The translations under genes were made by a program, and so were the position numbers. Positions 12,901-24,548 of a DNA stretch of 64,000 nucleotides are shown piece after piece. The first letter of the stretch is position 1. The number at the start of each line of letters is the position of its first letter. This DNA is from Dioscorea cayenensis subsp. rotundata (lineage: Eukaryota > Streptophyta > Magnoliopsida > Dioscoreales > Dioscoreaceae). Location of the stretch: assembly GCF_009730915.1 (NCBI RefSeq), contig NC_052484.1, positions 5,764,021 through 5,828,020 on the forward strand, in the 5' to 3' direction. The notes under the pieces were generated by a model. That model saw nothing but the letters and a program-made list of their open reading frames with translations. It was not told the DNA's origin and made no database searches.

Positions 12901-12955
12901 GTATTATTCTAGATGGCAATTGAATCAACCCACCACATTCTTCTTCTCTACTCCT
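9906..12955. other. Noncoding repeat-like region between two LTR-like copies
   Basis: No open frame of significance. A possible LTR edge, TGTCATACCCGAACCC, sits near 10058. A phrase of the form GGTGACYYAAGYCAGATTA occurs twice (about 10580 and 10620), and a CCCCCGGTGACAGGG run follows at about 10727. These look like an LTR or untranslated retroelement sequence of another family. The short frames at 10215, 11502, 12320 and 12535 show no domain signature. Confidence 0.35.
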
Positions 12956-14690
12956 AATGAGTGTACAATGGTTTATTATTTTATATCATTTTATACACTC
13001 ATTAGGCATGTATTAGAGTTATATTTTGAAATTCGATGTTAAACATGGTGTGTTTTGTATTCTCAGGCTTCGGGTAGTGCTTAAAGATGAGAGAGAGGCA
13101 AAAGAAGCATTCCAAAGCCAAAAATATGAAGATGGAGCTCTCTCTGCATCAATCGACTAAGGACGGGCCAAACAGATCTACTTACGGGCACCTTACTGCC
13201 AGGCTTACAGCCGTAAATCTCTTCTACAGAATCTTGCGAGCATACTTAAGCCTGTAAGGAAGAGCATAAAGTTACACAGAGGGACTTACAAGAAGTACTT
13301 ACACCCATAAGCCGGACTATAAGGATCATCCAAAAGAGTTTATGAGTAGAGCATACGCCTGTAAGAGCAGTCGTAAGGGGCATACAAAGAAGTTTATGGT
13401 CCAGCGTTTATGGCGATAAGTTGGACCGTAACAGCATATGAAAGAACTTACTGATGGGATTAATACTCATGAGTGATCCCATAAAGCTCTTACCCCATCA
13501 TCCCCAGCTCCTTATGGCCACATCCTTTTGCCCGTAAGCAACCCTTAAGCGGCACAGTATAAATAATCCTAATGAGGGTTTTTAGGGTATCTTTGATTCT
13601 ATTCAAAAGCGAAGCTTAGGGGAAGAATAGGGGTGAATCTCCATGGATGTGGAGGATACTTTGGAGTATGCTTCAACCTATCTATCTTGGAGAGGAAGTA
13701 TTGTAGCCATCAAGACTAGCTTGGTGGTGTTCGTGAAAGGTCCTTGGGCGTTCTCTGGCAATTATCTTCTAGCACGATTGATAAAGGGGTTTTCATGTCT
13801 AGCTTTATTCTCTTATGCCTTATCATTTGGATGCTTGCCCTCCATTAACGGAGGGCTAATTTTGTAGATGTTCGAGCATAGTTGAACTCTAGGCTTTCAT
13901 TCTTGTTAACAAGGTTGTGGATCTTAATGCTTTAGTTATTTCTCTATTGCAATCCATATTATTTGAATCCAATTGCGTATTTTGTATGGCTTGATTGCTA
14001 TTGAGGTGAAAGCTCTAGTTCTCATTTTTGATGTGCTTTGTGACGAGTAAAAATACCCACCTAGCATAGGCATGCTGCAATTTAAGAGGATTGTGAGTAA
14101 GCCTAGCAATGGGGTACTTTGGAGTTGAGATTTCTCCTCCCTCAATCCTTCCAAGTAGATTAACAAGTTATTTTCATGCTCTTTGCAATCATAGGGGTTA
14201 GATTTTAGGAGAAATAACATTTCTATTCTGTATGGGATTAGGGATAATCGCTTCGGAAGAAAGATTATCTACTTTAGAAATTTTTATTAATCCATAGTGA
14301 GATTTCAAAGAGTGCAAAGCAATTGTAGGGTGTATGTATTAGCACTATACTGAATCAGTTACTAATCACCCTTGCAAGAGAGGTTTAGTATATTTTAGGA
14401 TTTCTCTCGGTTCAAATAGGATTGCATGCTTATACAACCTTTATCCTATACTTAACAAACCTTAGGGGGATACTATGGCCAGGCATCCTTTCTCCCCCTG
14501 ATTTCTAGACTTCTTTTATTTCCTTGCTATTGCTTTTGAGTTTGTTTACACACATCACTATTTTCATTTGGGTTAATTTTTAGGATAGGAATTAGTACTA
14601 GTACTCTAATTTTTACTGTGGATCAATACCCTACCTTAGTGTACACTATTAATACTTGATCGACGCATACACTTGCGTCTCCTATCAACT
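12956..14690 (+). repeat. LTR-like sequence, copy 2 (Ty3/gypsy type)
   Basis: This is a diverged homologue of 8205-9905 in the same orientation. The palindromic CTTAC...GTAAG region is at 13150-13550, the TATA-like AGTATAAATAATCC at about 13555 is followed by TGAGGGTTTTTAGGG, and the last third carries AACCTTAGGGGG and a terminal run near ACTTGCGTCTCCTATC. Reading frames over it (13643-13867 plus, 13936-14220 minus) have no homologous frame in copy 1, so I do not call them genes. A LINE scrap abuts its right end. Confidence 0.5.
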
Positions 14691-14931
14691 CCTTTGAGCG
14701 TATTTGGTTTTTTCACTCAAACATTCAATCTCCTAACCAATCTTATACTGCAAGAGCTGTGGGGATCATGGAGGTACCACCTTGATTCATCTCTAAGGGA
14801 TGTAGACAACTTACTCATTAGGGCTATAACCTGGAATATATGGCTAGAAAGGAATGTGTGAATTTTCCATGAAATCTAGTTTTAAAATATTTAATATGGT
14901 TGTAGCCATTGATTTAGAATGCTTATTTTCA
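14673..14931 (+). pseudogene. LINE ORF2 C-terminal fragment
   Basis: The plus-strand frame contains ITWNIWLERNV, then a TGA in place of a sense codon, then IFHEI. This is the hallmark end of plant non-LTR retrotransposon ORF2 proteins (the zf-RVT-type tail after the reverse transcriptase). Only the last 70-80 residues remain, with further stops after the motif. Upstream homology ends at the LTR-like sequence, so it is a 5'-truncated copy. The MULE at 14944 inserted just downstream. Confidence 0.6.
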
Positions 14932-14943
14932 TCTTTATAATTA

Positions 14944-16210
14944 GGGTAAATTACAAGATTAGTCACTAAACTATCCACCAGTTCCTATTTTGATCACTAA
15001 ACAAAAAAAAATTCTATTTTGGTCACTAACCTTTTAAATTGCTTTCAATTTGGTCACTGACGCCAACGCCGTTAACGGCGATCTGACGTGGCTTAGCCAT
15101 GTCAGCGAACTTAACCACATCAGCGATCTTAAAAAACCTATTTTCTTTCTTCTTCCCCTTTCCCCTTTCTTTCTTCTTCCCTGCCTTTCCTCCTTCAAAT
15201 ACCTTGCCACTGATCTTCCTTCCTTCATGGAGTCGGGTCGATAAAGTAAGAATCGTCCCTAGTGGCAACCTTTCCGGATGAGGAGCCCCGAGAATATAAT
15301 GGCATTCCGTGTTGCTTATTCTACATAATGACATTCGCATGTACTCGTGTTTTTTCTTATTTTTTTGTTTGGCCAAAGAATTAATTTTTTTACGTATTTG
15401 TGTGTGTGTTCTTAGGGAGGTTGTTCATTGAATCGCAAAAACTGTAATAAAACAAGAATTAAGCATAAATTGTGTGAGAGTTGTGCAATTTGTCGTCATT
15501 GGTTTCTCGTTGTTTTTTTAGACATAGATGGTGTCGATTTGCAAGGTTGGGCATCTGGATTATAGAGTCTGCAGTGTTGATTAGCACTAAATTAATTGTA
15601 GTTGTGTCAGTTGGAGAGAGATCAAATTCAATTAGCAGGGACTTTTTCTGGGGACCCTGGTGTACCCCATTGGAGAATAAATTATAGTTTTTCCCCTCCA
15701 TTTTCAAGGCTTTCAGACTGCAGGTCTCATTTAGGTGGATTATCACAAGGGACTCATCGATTCCCCATTTATGAATCATCATTTTCTCTGCACAATAAAG
15801 GAAGAAATAGGGACAGTGATCAATATCCTATTTATTATCAATCTGTGTCTGATGGTGCACTTTCTTCTTGTGGAAGGCCATCTGATAGCTTTCGGGCATT
15901 ACAGAGGATGACTCCTACAAAAAAAAATTGAAGGAGTGAGGGCAAAGAAGAAGAAAGAAACAGGAAAGGGGAAGAATGAAGAAAGAGGAAAAGGGAAGAA
16001 GAAAGAAGATAGATTTTTTAAGATAGGTGCTGATGTGGGTAAGTTCGCTGACATGGCTAAGCCACGTCAGATCGCCGTTAACGGCGTTGGCTTCAGTGAC
16101 CAAATTGAAAGCAATTTAAAAGATTAGTGACCAAAATAGAATTTTTTTTTTGTTTAGTGATCAAAATAGGAACTGGTGGATAGTTTAGTGACTAATCTTG
16201 TAATTTACCC
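14944..16210. mobile_element. MULE with long TIRs and 9-bp TSD; Pack-MULE candidate
   Basis: The two TIRs of about 200 bp are almost identical, beginning GGGTAAATTACAAGATT. They contain the inner words GTTAACGGCGATCTGACG and TGGCTTAGCCATGTCAGCG. The perfect 9-bp duplication TTATAATTA flanks the element (14935-14943 and 16211-16219), the classic Mutator signature. No transposase is present. The 700-bp interior contains a gene-like fragment on the plus strand (15602-15931). TIR similarity implies fairly recent movement compared with most elements in this window. Confidence 0.85.
15602..15931 (+). pseudogene. Gene fragment captured by the MULE
   Basis: A continuous plus-strand frame of about 109 codons is rich in Ser, Arg, Gly and Pro and reads like a disordered region of a plant protein (for example FSGDPGVPHWRINYSFS, later DSDQYPIYYQSVSDG). 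No initiating ATG is appropriate and the frame ends in the A-rich inner edge of the right TIR, so it is a fragment. I do not recognise the parent gene. Position inside a MULE with clean TSDs supports capture (Pack-MULE). Confidence 0.5.
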
Positions 16211-16219
16211 TTATAATTA

Positions 16220-16780
16220 TCATCTCAAAATGTGTCATAAATTTTAATAATAAAAAAATATATATCTCCCATCCAAAAAGATAGGTTTTGGTTTGTGGGT
16301 AAATGCAAGAGAAATCCTCCATAGAAACCTCATTTCTCCCATCCAAAATATATTGATACACTAAAAAAAGATTGATTTTTAACTGTTGTTGCAACAGTAG
16401 TTCAGAATCCAAAAACAAATCTAATAGGGCAGTCATCCTACCAACCACAACCATTTTAACTACTGGTACAAAATTAGTTCAGAATAAGTTCAACCTGAAA
16501 ACCTTTATGAGAGGTCCATTATGTCAACATGTTTATTTTAGTCCCAAATTTATATATATATATATATATATAAATATATGTCCACCTTCTGCTTATAGGG
16601 CTTGACAGTGTGCATCATGTATAAGCACACGCAAGCAGGTCAAAAAATAAACTAAGTCATGTAGCTAGCTTTAAACCTATATTACATCTAAAAAAAAAAA
16701 TAAACCCAAACGGATCGGGTTTGTTTCAATTCAGCTACCAAACCCGAATACGATATGATATGCTTCGCTTTAAAAACACC
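16220..16780. other. Noncoding stretch with a (TA)n tract
   Basis: AT-rich sequence with a TATATA microsatellite at about 16553-16572. The frames here have no recognisable product. From about 16780 the composition changes to the pyrimidine-rich, 5'UTR-like sequence described separately. Confidence 0.4.
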
Positions 16781-17350
16781 TTGTTTTTTTTTCTCTTCGC
16801 TATCTTTCTCGCTCTCTCACTTCTCTCTTGCTCCTTCGAAGAATCAAAAACCCTTGGTTAAGCTCTCGTCGATCTTCTCCAGATCTGTGATGTTTTCTTT
16901 TATAATTACTCCTCTCAATCGATTCAGTTGTTATTATGATTCTTGTGGTGTTCTCTTTCTATGAGATTTGTTGCCATTTTTGGAATTTTTAGTGTCTTTT
17001 AGGGTTAGGGTTCTTGATCTCATTTGAGTTCTTATTTTTTTTTTAAGTTTTTTTGTGGTGTGGTTTTTTATCGGATGTATGATTTTGGGTTGATTGAGTG
17101 GGCTTCTTCATTAAGATCCTATTCTTATATTATTAGAATGATTTCTTTGTGTTTGAATGAGTATGTGGCTTCTTTTTTCTGGATTTTTGATCAATTTTTG
17201 GTGCATTTGGTGCGATTATGTTTCTTTTTATAAGAGAATTTGGCTTTTTTTTTTTTATTAAATTCAAAATTTTTCCTCAACCCATGTGATTTGAATGTTT
17301 GATTTGTGCTTTTGATTTGTATGTTAGGTTTCTGGGTAGTTGCTCTGTGT
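16780..17350 (+). promoter_or_regulatory. Possible 5'UTR and first-intron region of a host gene
   Basis: A CT-rich stretch (CTCTTCGCTATCTTTC, CTCTCTCACTTCTCTC) is followed by mixed sequence and then a long T-rich, intron-like region. This is how plant 5'UTRs with a leader intron usually look. It points into the region that now holds an LRR exon and, beyond the CACTA insertion, Mediator 12 exons. I cannot show which gene it belonged to, and no TATA box is convincing. Confidence 0.3.
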
Positions 17351-17901
17351 CATCACCAAATATATGAGCCATAGTAAAAAAATTTCATCAATAAATATAA
17401 AGACTAGTATTACCAAAAATGTCAATTTCTAAGTTATCAGATAATTAATAATCAATGATTATATTCTGGTTCCTACTCATTGAACATTAATAGCTAGTTA
17501 ATTTTCTAGCCAAATATGATAATGAGTGAAACTCAAACCATTAATTGTAAAGTGGATAATCTTTGAGAAGCTAGACAAATTGTTTTTGAAACTCATGTGA
17601 AGAAAAGGTAATGTTGTTACCTCTATATATGCTGCACATCAGATACCATTGTTGATGACTAAATTAATATTACTACTGATCTTGATATTTTTGGTGGTCC
17701 CTTATATATAAATGCTATTGAGCCGGTGATACAAATTAATAGTTGCGTGATAGTTTTGCTGTGTTGAATATAGCTAACATGCATATTGCATATTGCCTTT
17801 TGTGCTACTGGATATGTTTCATTTTTCTTCTTGTTTTGAACATGCATATTGCATGACATCCATGTTCTGTAAGTTTACAACAATAATGTTATTTCTTTCA
17901 G

Positions 17902-17969
17902 TGACCTTACAGCAAATAGCATCACTGGGAAGCTGTCAGAGTCACTAGGCAATCTGAAAAACATTACTT
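17902..17969 (+). pseudogene. Single leucine-rich-repeat exon
   Basis: After a good acceptor (ATTTCTTTCAG) the frame reads DLTANSITGKLSESLGNLKNI, one leucine-rich repeat of the plant extracellular type (LTxNxITGxLxxxLGNLKN). LRR receptor kinases and LRR proteins commonly have one repeat per exon of about 72 bp, and this is close. No neighbouring LRR exon or kinase domain was found on either side. It is either a stray captured exon or a remnant of a gene otherwise lost. Confidence 0.4.
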
Positions 17970-19396
17970 GTGCGTCATTATTATTTTCTTGCTCTAAATA
18001 ATATAAAGAAGCTTAGTTCACTTGCCTGTCTTTTTCTGGAGTTCAAAGGGGGTCTTCTTTGCCAAAGCATTGTTGAACAACCATTGATTTTTAGCTCTTT
18101 ATTTTGGTACATCTTTTCTTATTTATCTTGTCTCCTTTATTTATTTTTAAATAAACATGAACATATCTCATGTGTACATCGTAAAATCATGTTTATATTG
18201 GTGAATGAAATGGAATAAATTTATTCAATTTTTGCATCTTTTAGCTGACATGAAATTCAGTGTAAGATATTTGCCACTAATAGTTTTAACTCCATAATAA
18301 AGTGCCATTTAATTATGTATGTTGTGTGCACTAGGAAGTCTGCAGATTCCTAATGTGTCTTTTAAACTATGACAGGGATCTACATTCATGTTTATTGTTT
18401 ACTAAGGTGATACCACTATTTTAATGACTAGTAGGTTCATGATTAAAAAAGTCCTGCTGGCCATAGGATTGCCAAAGCTCTCTTTTATATGAACTGACCT
18501 GATCTATAATGGTATCAATTTATACTGTTTTTCTATTGTAATTAACTAAGTAATTTAACAGTTGTTAAAGTATGGGCAAATAATGTGAATGGTCTAAACT
18601 TGTGGTGATAATAATTAAATGACTATGAATCTTGCTTGAGGTAGTGGTCATCATAAATTAGAAAAGCCTTCATTAATGGAGCAATCAAATCCGAAGCCAG
18701 TTTGGCTGTGCTAACAAATTTTACATATTAAAAGTTTGTCCATTCTTATAGGTGTGTTTATTTGAAAGCAACCTATAACTAATTGAGGGTGATGTTGGGA
18801 TATTGCATGTGAAACTATCAATTTCTTAATAAGGAATGATCATTTTTAGTGTCACTATAATCTCATGCTTTTTGCTAATGGTTTATGTTAATTTAACTAT
18901 TGTCAGGATGTATAGCCAGCGACCCCCACAAACTTTGAAGAGGTGATGGAATGTGTACGTATTTCGAGTACCTACACTTCCATATGATGATAAGTTGTGC
19001 TTGGTTGAGACCTGCTGTAAAATGCATGTAACTTTATGTTTTTCTATTTTTTCAGCTAGCTAGCTTCACCAATGTTTTATGATTTTATGGTTCCTCCTGA
19101 TTCTTTGATTTTCTCATATTTAGGATTAATAGAGGCTTAGAACATGCAATTGTTCGTGGTGCTGGTGCTGGCATGCTTCTGCTAGGCAAGGTAAACATTC
19201 TGTTTTTAACATCTTTTGCTTACTATGTATGCATCATTTTATTGCCTTGAATTGAACTTAATTCAAGGGTCAATTATCACTTGATAGATTGCAACTAATT
19301 TAATCATTTCCTTTAATTTTGAATCGAACTCTTCCTTCAGAAAATAAAATCTTTTATTATTTATCATGTTCACAATGTTTAGTGGATTGTTTAGAT
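17970..19396. other. Intron-like noncoding stretch upstream of the CACTA element
   Basis: T-rich sequence with no sustained frame. A short open run at about 19125-19190 (GLEHAIVRGAGAGMLLLGK, followed by GTAAAC) could be an exon, but I cannot assign it. The CACTA element begins at 19400. Confidence 0.35.
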
Positions 19397-19424
19397 TAAC
19401 ACTACAAGAAAAATTTCAAATCGG

Positions 19425-20145
19425 CATGGTAAAATTGGCACGGAAACAAAATTGTGACAAATTTGTTACAGCATTTGATACGGAACTAAGAAACCGTGTC
19501 AAATATGTGAATTTTTTTAAAAATAGTCTTTAATTCCGTGCCTAATACAGTGCCAAATATATAAATTTAATAATTTTTAATAACAGTGTCAAATGCAGTG
19601 CCAAACATATTTTTAAAAAACATAATTATATTATGACCGTGCTAAATACCGTGCCAAAACCCCAAATATAATAATATATTACTTCAGTGCCAAATACCAT
19701 GTCAATAATATAATATATAATAATATACTATGATGGTGCCAAATACCGTGCCAACAATATAAAATATAATAATATACTAAAACTGTGCCAAATACAGTAC
19801 CAAAAATATAAATATAATAATATATTAACACTGTACCAAATACCGTGCCAAAATATAAATATAGTAAATTATTAATACCGTGACAAATACAGTGCCAAAA
19901 TTATAAATATATTAATATATTAAAACCTTCCCAAAAACGGTGCCAAAATTATAAATTTATTAATATATTTAAACCATCCCAAAAACTGTGCCAAAATTAT
20001 AATATATTAATATATTAAAACCGTCCCAAATACGGTGCCAAAAACATAAATATATTAATATAATTTTACCGTGTCAAATTCGGTGCCAAAAACATAAATA
20101 TATTAATATAATATTACCGTACCAAATTCAGGGCCAAAAATATAA
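19425..20145. repeat. CACTA left subterminal repeat array
   Basis: About two dozen degenerate units of the form CCGTGCCAAATACxGTGCCAAAA are separated by AT-rich spacers, at roughly 20-45 bp spacing. The same word recurs inverted at the right end (33885-34240). This is the standard position of En/Spm subterminal binding sites for the second element-encoded protein. No coding content. Confidence 0.8.
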
Positions 20146-20865
20146 ATATAATAATTTACACAATTCACACCAAACAAACTCTAAACCCTCTTTAATCCTT
20201 CCACTAATCCCTTGTTATCTATTTAATCTCCAAATTATTTCCTAAGCATGGCATAAATAATTGCATGTGGTGGTAAAAGTATAAGAAAAGAAGTGCCCGG
20301 TCTTTTCAGTACACAGTCTTGTTAATTTATTATTATATTTTTCAAACTTTAAAAAAAAAAATTTTGAAAGCGCGTCAAAGCAACAATCCCAATTTTCTAA
20401 AATTTTAAATTTTGTGGAAAAAAAATACATGCATATAGAAAGAGTCAAGACTTAAGAAATGGATGGGAAATTATCAAAAAATTGTTTACGTGTGAACCCT
20501 ATTTACGTGCATTAAAAATATTAAAAACATTTGAATTGGTTCGTAGTAGATGTTCCCTGAGAAGTTTACATCAATAAATATATATATAATCATATTCAGA
20601 CCAACAGTAACAAATTGTTTCCTTTCCAATTATGGAATGACAATGTTTGGTGTTGACTTACTTTCAAACACTCACTTTAATATAATATAATATATATTTG
20701 AGTGAAAAGTGAAAAGAAAACACTGCTTTTAATATAATATAATATATGTTTGGATCCGAAGCCCAGAAAACAATGGACTTACTTTCTTTTTCTTTTTCTT
20801 TTTCTTTTCTCCTTCTTCTTCTCTCCCCTGTAAATCCCTAACCCTAATCTCTCTTCTTCTTCACC

Positions 20866-22399
20866 ATGGACGCTGCTCCTCGAGCTCCCGACCCCGGCCC
20901 CAACTATCTTGCTCACCAACCCCTAATCCCCAGCCCTCATTGAAGCTTCCTCCACGGTTGGCATTGCCTCCTTCCCTGCTGGATCTCGCTATTTGCTTCT
21001 TTCTTCTTCAAAGCCTCGAATCCCTCTCCATTTGGCGAGCGAGCGAGAGAGAAGACACCCGAGCAGCACCAAAGGATTTAATCTTTGCTTGCATCTCCGA
21101 GTGTCCTTTTCTAGGTTGACCGGCCTGTCAGGTTCCAAATCCTTCTCATTAGTCACTGAGGTATTCCCCCTCCAAGTTTTGTTTCTATTGGTTTGTCTGA
21201 TTGCTCATATCATTATCTGTTAATTTGTTCACAGAATTCTACAATATAAATTGGTTCAAGAGAAGTGGGAAAAATTGCACATTCTCTACAAGGTAATCCC
21301 TGACAAATGATGTTGTTTCATGGTATTTGATCTCCTTAGTGATTTTTATGAGTTTCTGATTTTTTTAATTGGTTGTGTTTGTTTGAATCTGCATGATCAG
21401 ATCGTATTACTGTAATTAACACATTGAACATTTTTTTTTTTTAATCTTTTAATGCTTAATGGAATTCACTGTCATGCTTGGTAATATGAAAATTAATTTA
21501 ACCAGTGATATGGTGTTTGTTTACTTGACTGTCAGATCTTAAAGTCAATCTTGTTCATTTTCTAACTAGAGAATGATAATTGGATATTAATCAATAATTA
21601 TTGATGTTTAATTTATATGATTTTTTAGGTTTTGGGGGGATAATTGTAACCTTAAAATGGTTTTGGTTTCACATGTACAATTTTATTTATTTTAATTTTC
21701 ACAAGCTGTCTTTTTGTTTTTCTTTTAAGAGAGCACTCCTATTCACCTTTAATTTTTTAAAAAATTGAAGAAGGGCTTTGGTAGGCATCTCATGGCATGT
21801 TAGAACATCATAAATCAAGTTGATAGCATTTTTTTTTTGTTTAAAATGAAAACTTAATGATGCTATACTGATCAAATATTACTGAATAAGTTATCATTCT
21901 TATGAACTTCATTAGCTCAAACATTATGTTTGCTTTAAATCATGTTTTATTCCATTTTGTTGTTTTGTAGTTTAATTTTGCCTTGGGTTTCAAGTTTTTT
22001 TATTAGTTATATTTTATCGCAAGCACCTTTAATTTTTTCCTTTTTGTATTTGTGTGGCCATCCCAATGTTATTTTCTGCCATACTGGATAATGAGCTTTG
22101 ACTTTCTTATACAAATAAATTATAACTCAAGAATAGTGGAAGATTACTTTAATTATGACAGGTTGGGACTATCGTACTTATTGCTTTGACAGGATTGCTA
22201 GTTTTTACACTATTCCTTTTGGCTGCGACTCTTAATGCTGTTATCATCTCGTTTCTCATATCTTTGGCAGCTGCTGGAGGGTTTTTAGCCCTTTTCTTTG
22301 CCTGCTTAACAGCAGTTTATATTTGGTCCTTATCGGTTGCAATATTTGCCATTTCCATCACAACTAGCTTAACAATCTTGATTGTTGTTATAGCTACAG
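20866..22399 (+). pseudogene. Captured host gene fragment, hydrophobic membrane protein
   Basis: Three exon-like pieces lie in order inside the CACTA element. The first (20866 to about 21160) opens with a CT-rich 5'UTR and ATG (MDAAPRAPDPGPNY), stops early at TGA, then is coding-like in another frame and ends at GAG|GTATTC. The second (about 21235-21291) reads ILQYKLVQEKWEKLHILYK before GTAATC. The third (about 22163-22399) encodes some 78 residues of almost pure membrane segment (AAAGGFLALFFACLTAVYI). The first-exon frame does not continue into the second, so the copy is broken. I do not recognise the parent gene with confidence. Intron retention implies capture at DNA level. Confidence 0.55.
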
Positions 22400-23337
22400 G
22401 TACTTGTCCTTAACTTGTTCCTCTAATACTACTAGTTTGCTCCAGTTTCTTTTGTTTTCAATGATGGATTTGGATCAATCCTTCATGATTTGGAGCATTG
22501 CTTAGATGATTTTTTCTCCCTGAGCCAATTTTTCATCCATTGCACTACTTGGGCTGCAGTTAATGGAACCTGAAGAAAGTGATATTTGATATGGTTACTG
22601 ATAATTCCTTTTCAAGTAGCTCAAGTTTTTACCTTTATAATCCTTGTATTAATTTTGAAGAACTGTTGCTGCATTTAAGTTTGCAATCCATTTTCTGTGT
22701 TCACCATATAGTTAGATTGTTTTGATGATTGGCTTTGTTTTCAAAGTTTTCTGTTTGATTAAAATCATTTTTGGTGTTTCCTGGGGCATGCCCAGGAAGA
22801 ATAAGATGAGGGAACAAATGTCTTTCTGTGCAAGGCTGCTAGTTTTCTTGAGTATCATTTTGACAAATTTTATTGGTTCTATTAGGTGCCCACCATTTCA
22901 TCTTTTGTGACTTTTGGTTGAGGTGAGACCAAATACTTGCTCTATTATTGTCCTCTGATGGTTCTGTGCGCTTTTGGTGATCTAGCTTTCAACCAAAAAA
23001 TGATATGTTTTGAGGTTGAATGCAGATGAGTTCATCACTTGGAGGTTTGCACTTTCATAGATTTATGTAAATGAAGTCAGTTGTCCCTCCTGTAACCTAC
23101 AGCAATGTCGTTTCATAATAATTCAACCTCTATTTATCATACAAACTGCAACAGGAGGATTCAACCATCTGTATTTATCTGCCAGTTGAAATAACTCTTC
23201 TGTAGACCTGATTGTGAAGTTGCTGTAAATTTTGCTTTCTGGTTACTAGGACGTTGAATTTCCTTTTTTTTTCTTGAAATGACTGTGTAGTCACCCACTA
23301 CTCTCATTGATTGATATTCAGAACAATTGGATCAGTT

Positions 23338-23426
<89 letters not shown>

Positions 23427-24548
23427 ATTGTATTATTTATTCGTGACTAAATCTGTCTGTTCAGGATTTTGAATCGGATATTGTTGGCCATAACCAATGC
23501 ACATTTCTTTAACCCAACTACTCATGCACGTGGACCTGCAACTATTACTTTCATGTTATGCTTTCATTTAATTACTCTTGTATTCTTGGATTTTGATAAT
23601 CATTTTGTTTATTAATATATTAAACCTTTATAATTTGAGCTGACTTCTGTGTATTTTGAATTAGTTTATCCTTTTTTTAAGGATATCTGGCACCTTATTT
23701 CCTGTTCTTTTTGTTATCTTTATCAAAGTTATTATATTGACAATGAAATGTGATTTAATTTTGTCAATTTCTTTGTGATTCTTTGGATAATATTAACTAA
23801 GAGAAAAAAAATAAAATAAAATTTTCCCTGTTGGTGTATTTTCACACTTTTTAAAATAAAATCATCACTCTTAAGGTAAAGCCCAACTTGATAGCTGCAT
23901 TTTTATAATAAAAAATAAATAAACCAATGTTTTGGTAATTTTTATCTCACTAAAAAGTATCTGGTTAAGATTTTAATGAAGCCATTAAATATTAAAATTT
24001 ATGTTTTAATATTTACTCACGAAGATTGGTCGAAGTGATAAAAGTTGTAGTTTCATCTAATATTTTATATTAGGTACAAAAATATCTATTTGGGGAGGTC
24101 TACTATTTTATAGAGTTTTCAATCTTATTGTTTTACCTTGCTAATATATATATTTTTACTCAAAATCCTTTAATGTTTCTTGCTTGAAGTGTCATAATGA
24201 AGTTTAAACAAAGTTGTTTTCCCACACACACCATCTATTGAACATTATCTAGTTGTGTTATATCTTCATTTAATTACTTAATGCTTTTGAAATTTCAGGG
24301 TTCTTTCTGCATCAGCCTATTCTTTGAGGTCATTCCTACCATACATCACTTGAGCACTTTGCAAACTTTCCAGAAATCTCCGGTTAGCACTTAATTCTTG
24401 TTTGCAATGTGATGATGATCTTTCATAAGCCCATCACTTTCTTGTTAAATTTGTCAAACATGAATAGTTCTATTTATATTCACTGACTATTGAATTTGTG
24501 TTCACAATATTTTTCTAATGTTTAATAAAAATATAAAAAAAAAAATCC
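22400..24548. other. CACTA internal noncoding region with a (GT)n microsatellite
   Basis: A (GT)n array of about 74 bp occupies 23351-23424. The remainder is T-rich and intron-like, probably more of the captured host sequence and then the leader of the transposase gene. The short frames at 22722-22910 and elsewhere have no domain signature. Confidence 0.5.

Noticed and set aside
13643..14220. Two frames within LTR-like copy 2
   Set aside because: Not preserved in copy 1 and without domain signature.
8205..14690. A single LTR retrotransposon with a 3-kb interior
   Set aside because: The two LTR-like copies are too diverged, no primer-binding site, polypurine tract or pol is present, and no TSD was found.
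20993..21223. Independent 76-residue gene
   Set aside because: It starts in the middle of an exon-like piece of the captured host gene and runs into its intron.
23351..23424. GT array as a regulatory or Z-DNA-forming element
   Set aside because: An ordinary microsatellite within the CACTA interior; nothing in the sequence ties it to a function.
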